Assembly: GCA_022511485.1 (NCBI GenBank)
Contig: JAFLUJ010000037.1
Coordinates: 1-5,949 of the forward strand
Source: Oscillospiraceae bacterium
GTDB lineage: Bacteria; Bacillota; Clostridia; Oscillospirales; Ruminococcaceae
Direction of reading: 5' to 3'
Length of the DNA: 5,949 bases
The notes below the pieces were generated by a model. That model had not been told where the DNA came from, made no database searches, and was given only the letters and a program-made list of their open reading frames with translations. Positions 5,857 to 5,949 of this stretch are shown piece by piece. Each line of letters begins with the position of its first letter. The stretch's first letter is position 1. Both the position numbers and the translations under genes were made by a program.

Positions 5857-5885
5857 TTGACAAATTTTAAAAAGTATACTATAAT
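5857..5885 (+). promoter_or_regulatory. Consensus promoter of the gene at the right edge
   Basis: TTGACA (5857-5862), exactly 17 bases, then TATAAT (5880-5885): a perfect sigma-A promoter. Transcription would start near 5892, about 45 bases before the ATG at 5937. Confidence 0.9.
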
Positions 5886-5896
5886 AAAATCAGTAC

Positions 5897-5916
5897 AAAA
5901 TATTGTACAATATTTT
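5897..5916. promoter_or_regulatory. 20-bp perfect palindrome just downstream of the promoter (likely operator)
   Basis: AAAATATTGTACAATATTTT is a perfect palindrome at about +5 to +25 of the predicted transcript. A second dyad, GTACAA-AATA-TTGTAC (5893-5908), overlaps it. The position between the start site and the ribosome binding site fits a repressor roadblock. Which regulator binds is unknown; the sequence is not the same as the TCAATA dyads of the efflux promoter. Confidence 0.65.
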
Positions 5917-5936
5917 ATTAGAAAGGCGGCTGTTAT

Positions 5937-5949
5937 ATGCTTGCTGTAA
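5937..5949 (+). CDS. Start of an unidentified gene cut by the window edge
   Basis: The ATG at 5937 follows a GAAAGGCGG ribosome binding site and a perfect promoter. Only four codons (MLAV) are inside the window, so the product cannot be named. The operator-like palindrome in its leader suggests a tightly regulated gene. Confidence 0.55.

Larger units (their letters stand above)
5627..5936. other. Intergenic region with no protein gene
   Basis: No open frame of useful length with a ribosome binding site is seen on either strand. Besides the two promoters, the palindrome and the terminator described separately, it holds two inverted repeats. One is ATATTTATA/TATAAATAT at 5646-5654 and 5666-5674; the other is AGCAATT-ATGA-AATTGCT at 5817-5834. 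Both are AT-rich and could be chance. A more GC-balanced core near 5720-5765 differs from the AT-rich flanks. Confidence 0.6.

Noticed and set aside
1..5949. CRISPR array, tRNA/rRNA genes or transposase
   Set aside because: No regularly spaced direct repeats, no tRNA-like cloverleaf or CCA end, and no transposase motif were seen on either strand.

Overview
The window looks like a chromosomal stretch from a low-to-medium GC Bacillota, most likely a Clostridia/Ruminococcus-like gut anaerobe. The reasons are strong AAAGGAGG-type ribosome binding sites, near-consensus sigma-A promoters, a TTG start and the protein families present. The genus assignment is inference from style and gene content only.

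Most of the window is one leftward (minus-strand) operon. It starts from a consensus promoter at about 5206-5234. In order of transcription it encodes: a Cys-rich DUF3788-DUF3795 fusion protein (4443-5171), two paralogous ABC exporter half-transporters (2555-4399 and 650-2452) that probably form a heterodimer, and a RimJ/RimL-type GNAT acetyltransferase (114-653). A further start codon overlaps the GNAT stop at the left edge, where the reading frame is unclear (1-117). The second half-transporter, the GNAT gene and the edge ORF are joined by ATGA stop/start overlaps. The first two junctions instead carry RNA hairpins: a GC-rich hairpin with a T-run between the DUF gene and the first ABC gene, and a 102-nt spacer between the ABC genes. 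That spacer contains a perfect AT-rich stem, a possible dispersed repeat, and a hairpin that hides the Shine-Dalgarno sequence of the second ABC gene behind a 5-codon minigene.

A small XRE-family repressor gene (5297-5626) is divergently transcribed on the plus strand. The two divergent promoters have overlapping -35 boxes, and inverted repeats are arranged symmetrically about that shared point. This suggests that one repressor controls both itself and the efflux operon.

The last 320 bases hold a weak terminator for the repressor gene, a good minus-strand promoter pointing back at its 3' end, and a perfect consensus plus-strand promoter. A 20-bp perfect palindrome lies just downstream of that last promoter, followed by the first four codons of a gene cut by the window edge.

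The most coherent reading is a repressor-controlled export/self-protection cassette: a heterodimeric exporter plus an acetyltransferase and a Cys-rich accessory protein. The substrate cannot be told from the sequence.
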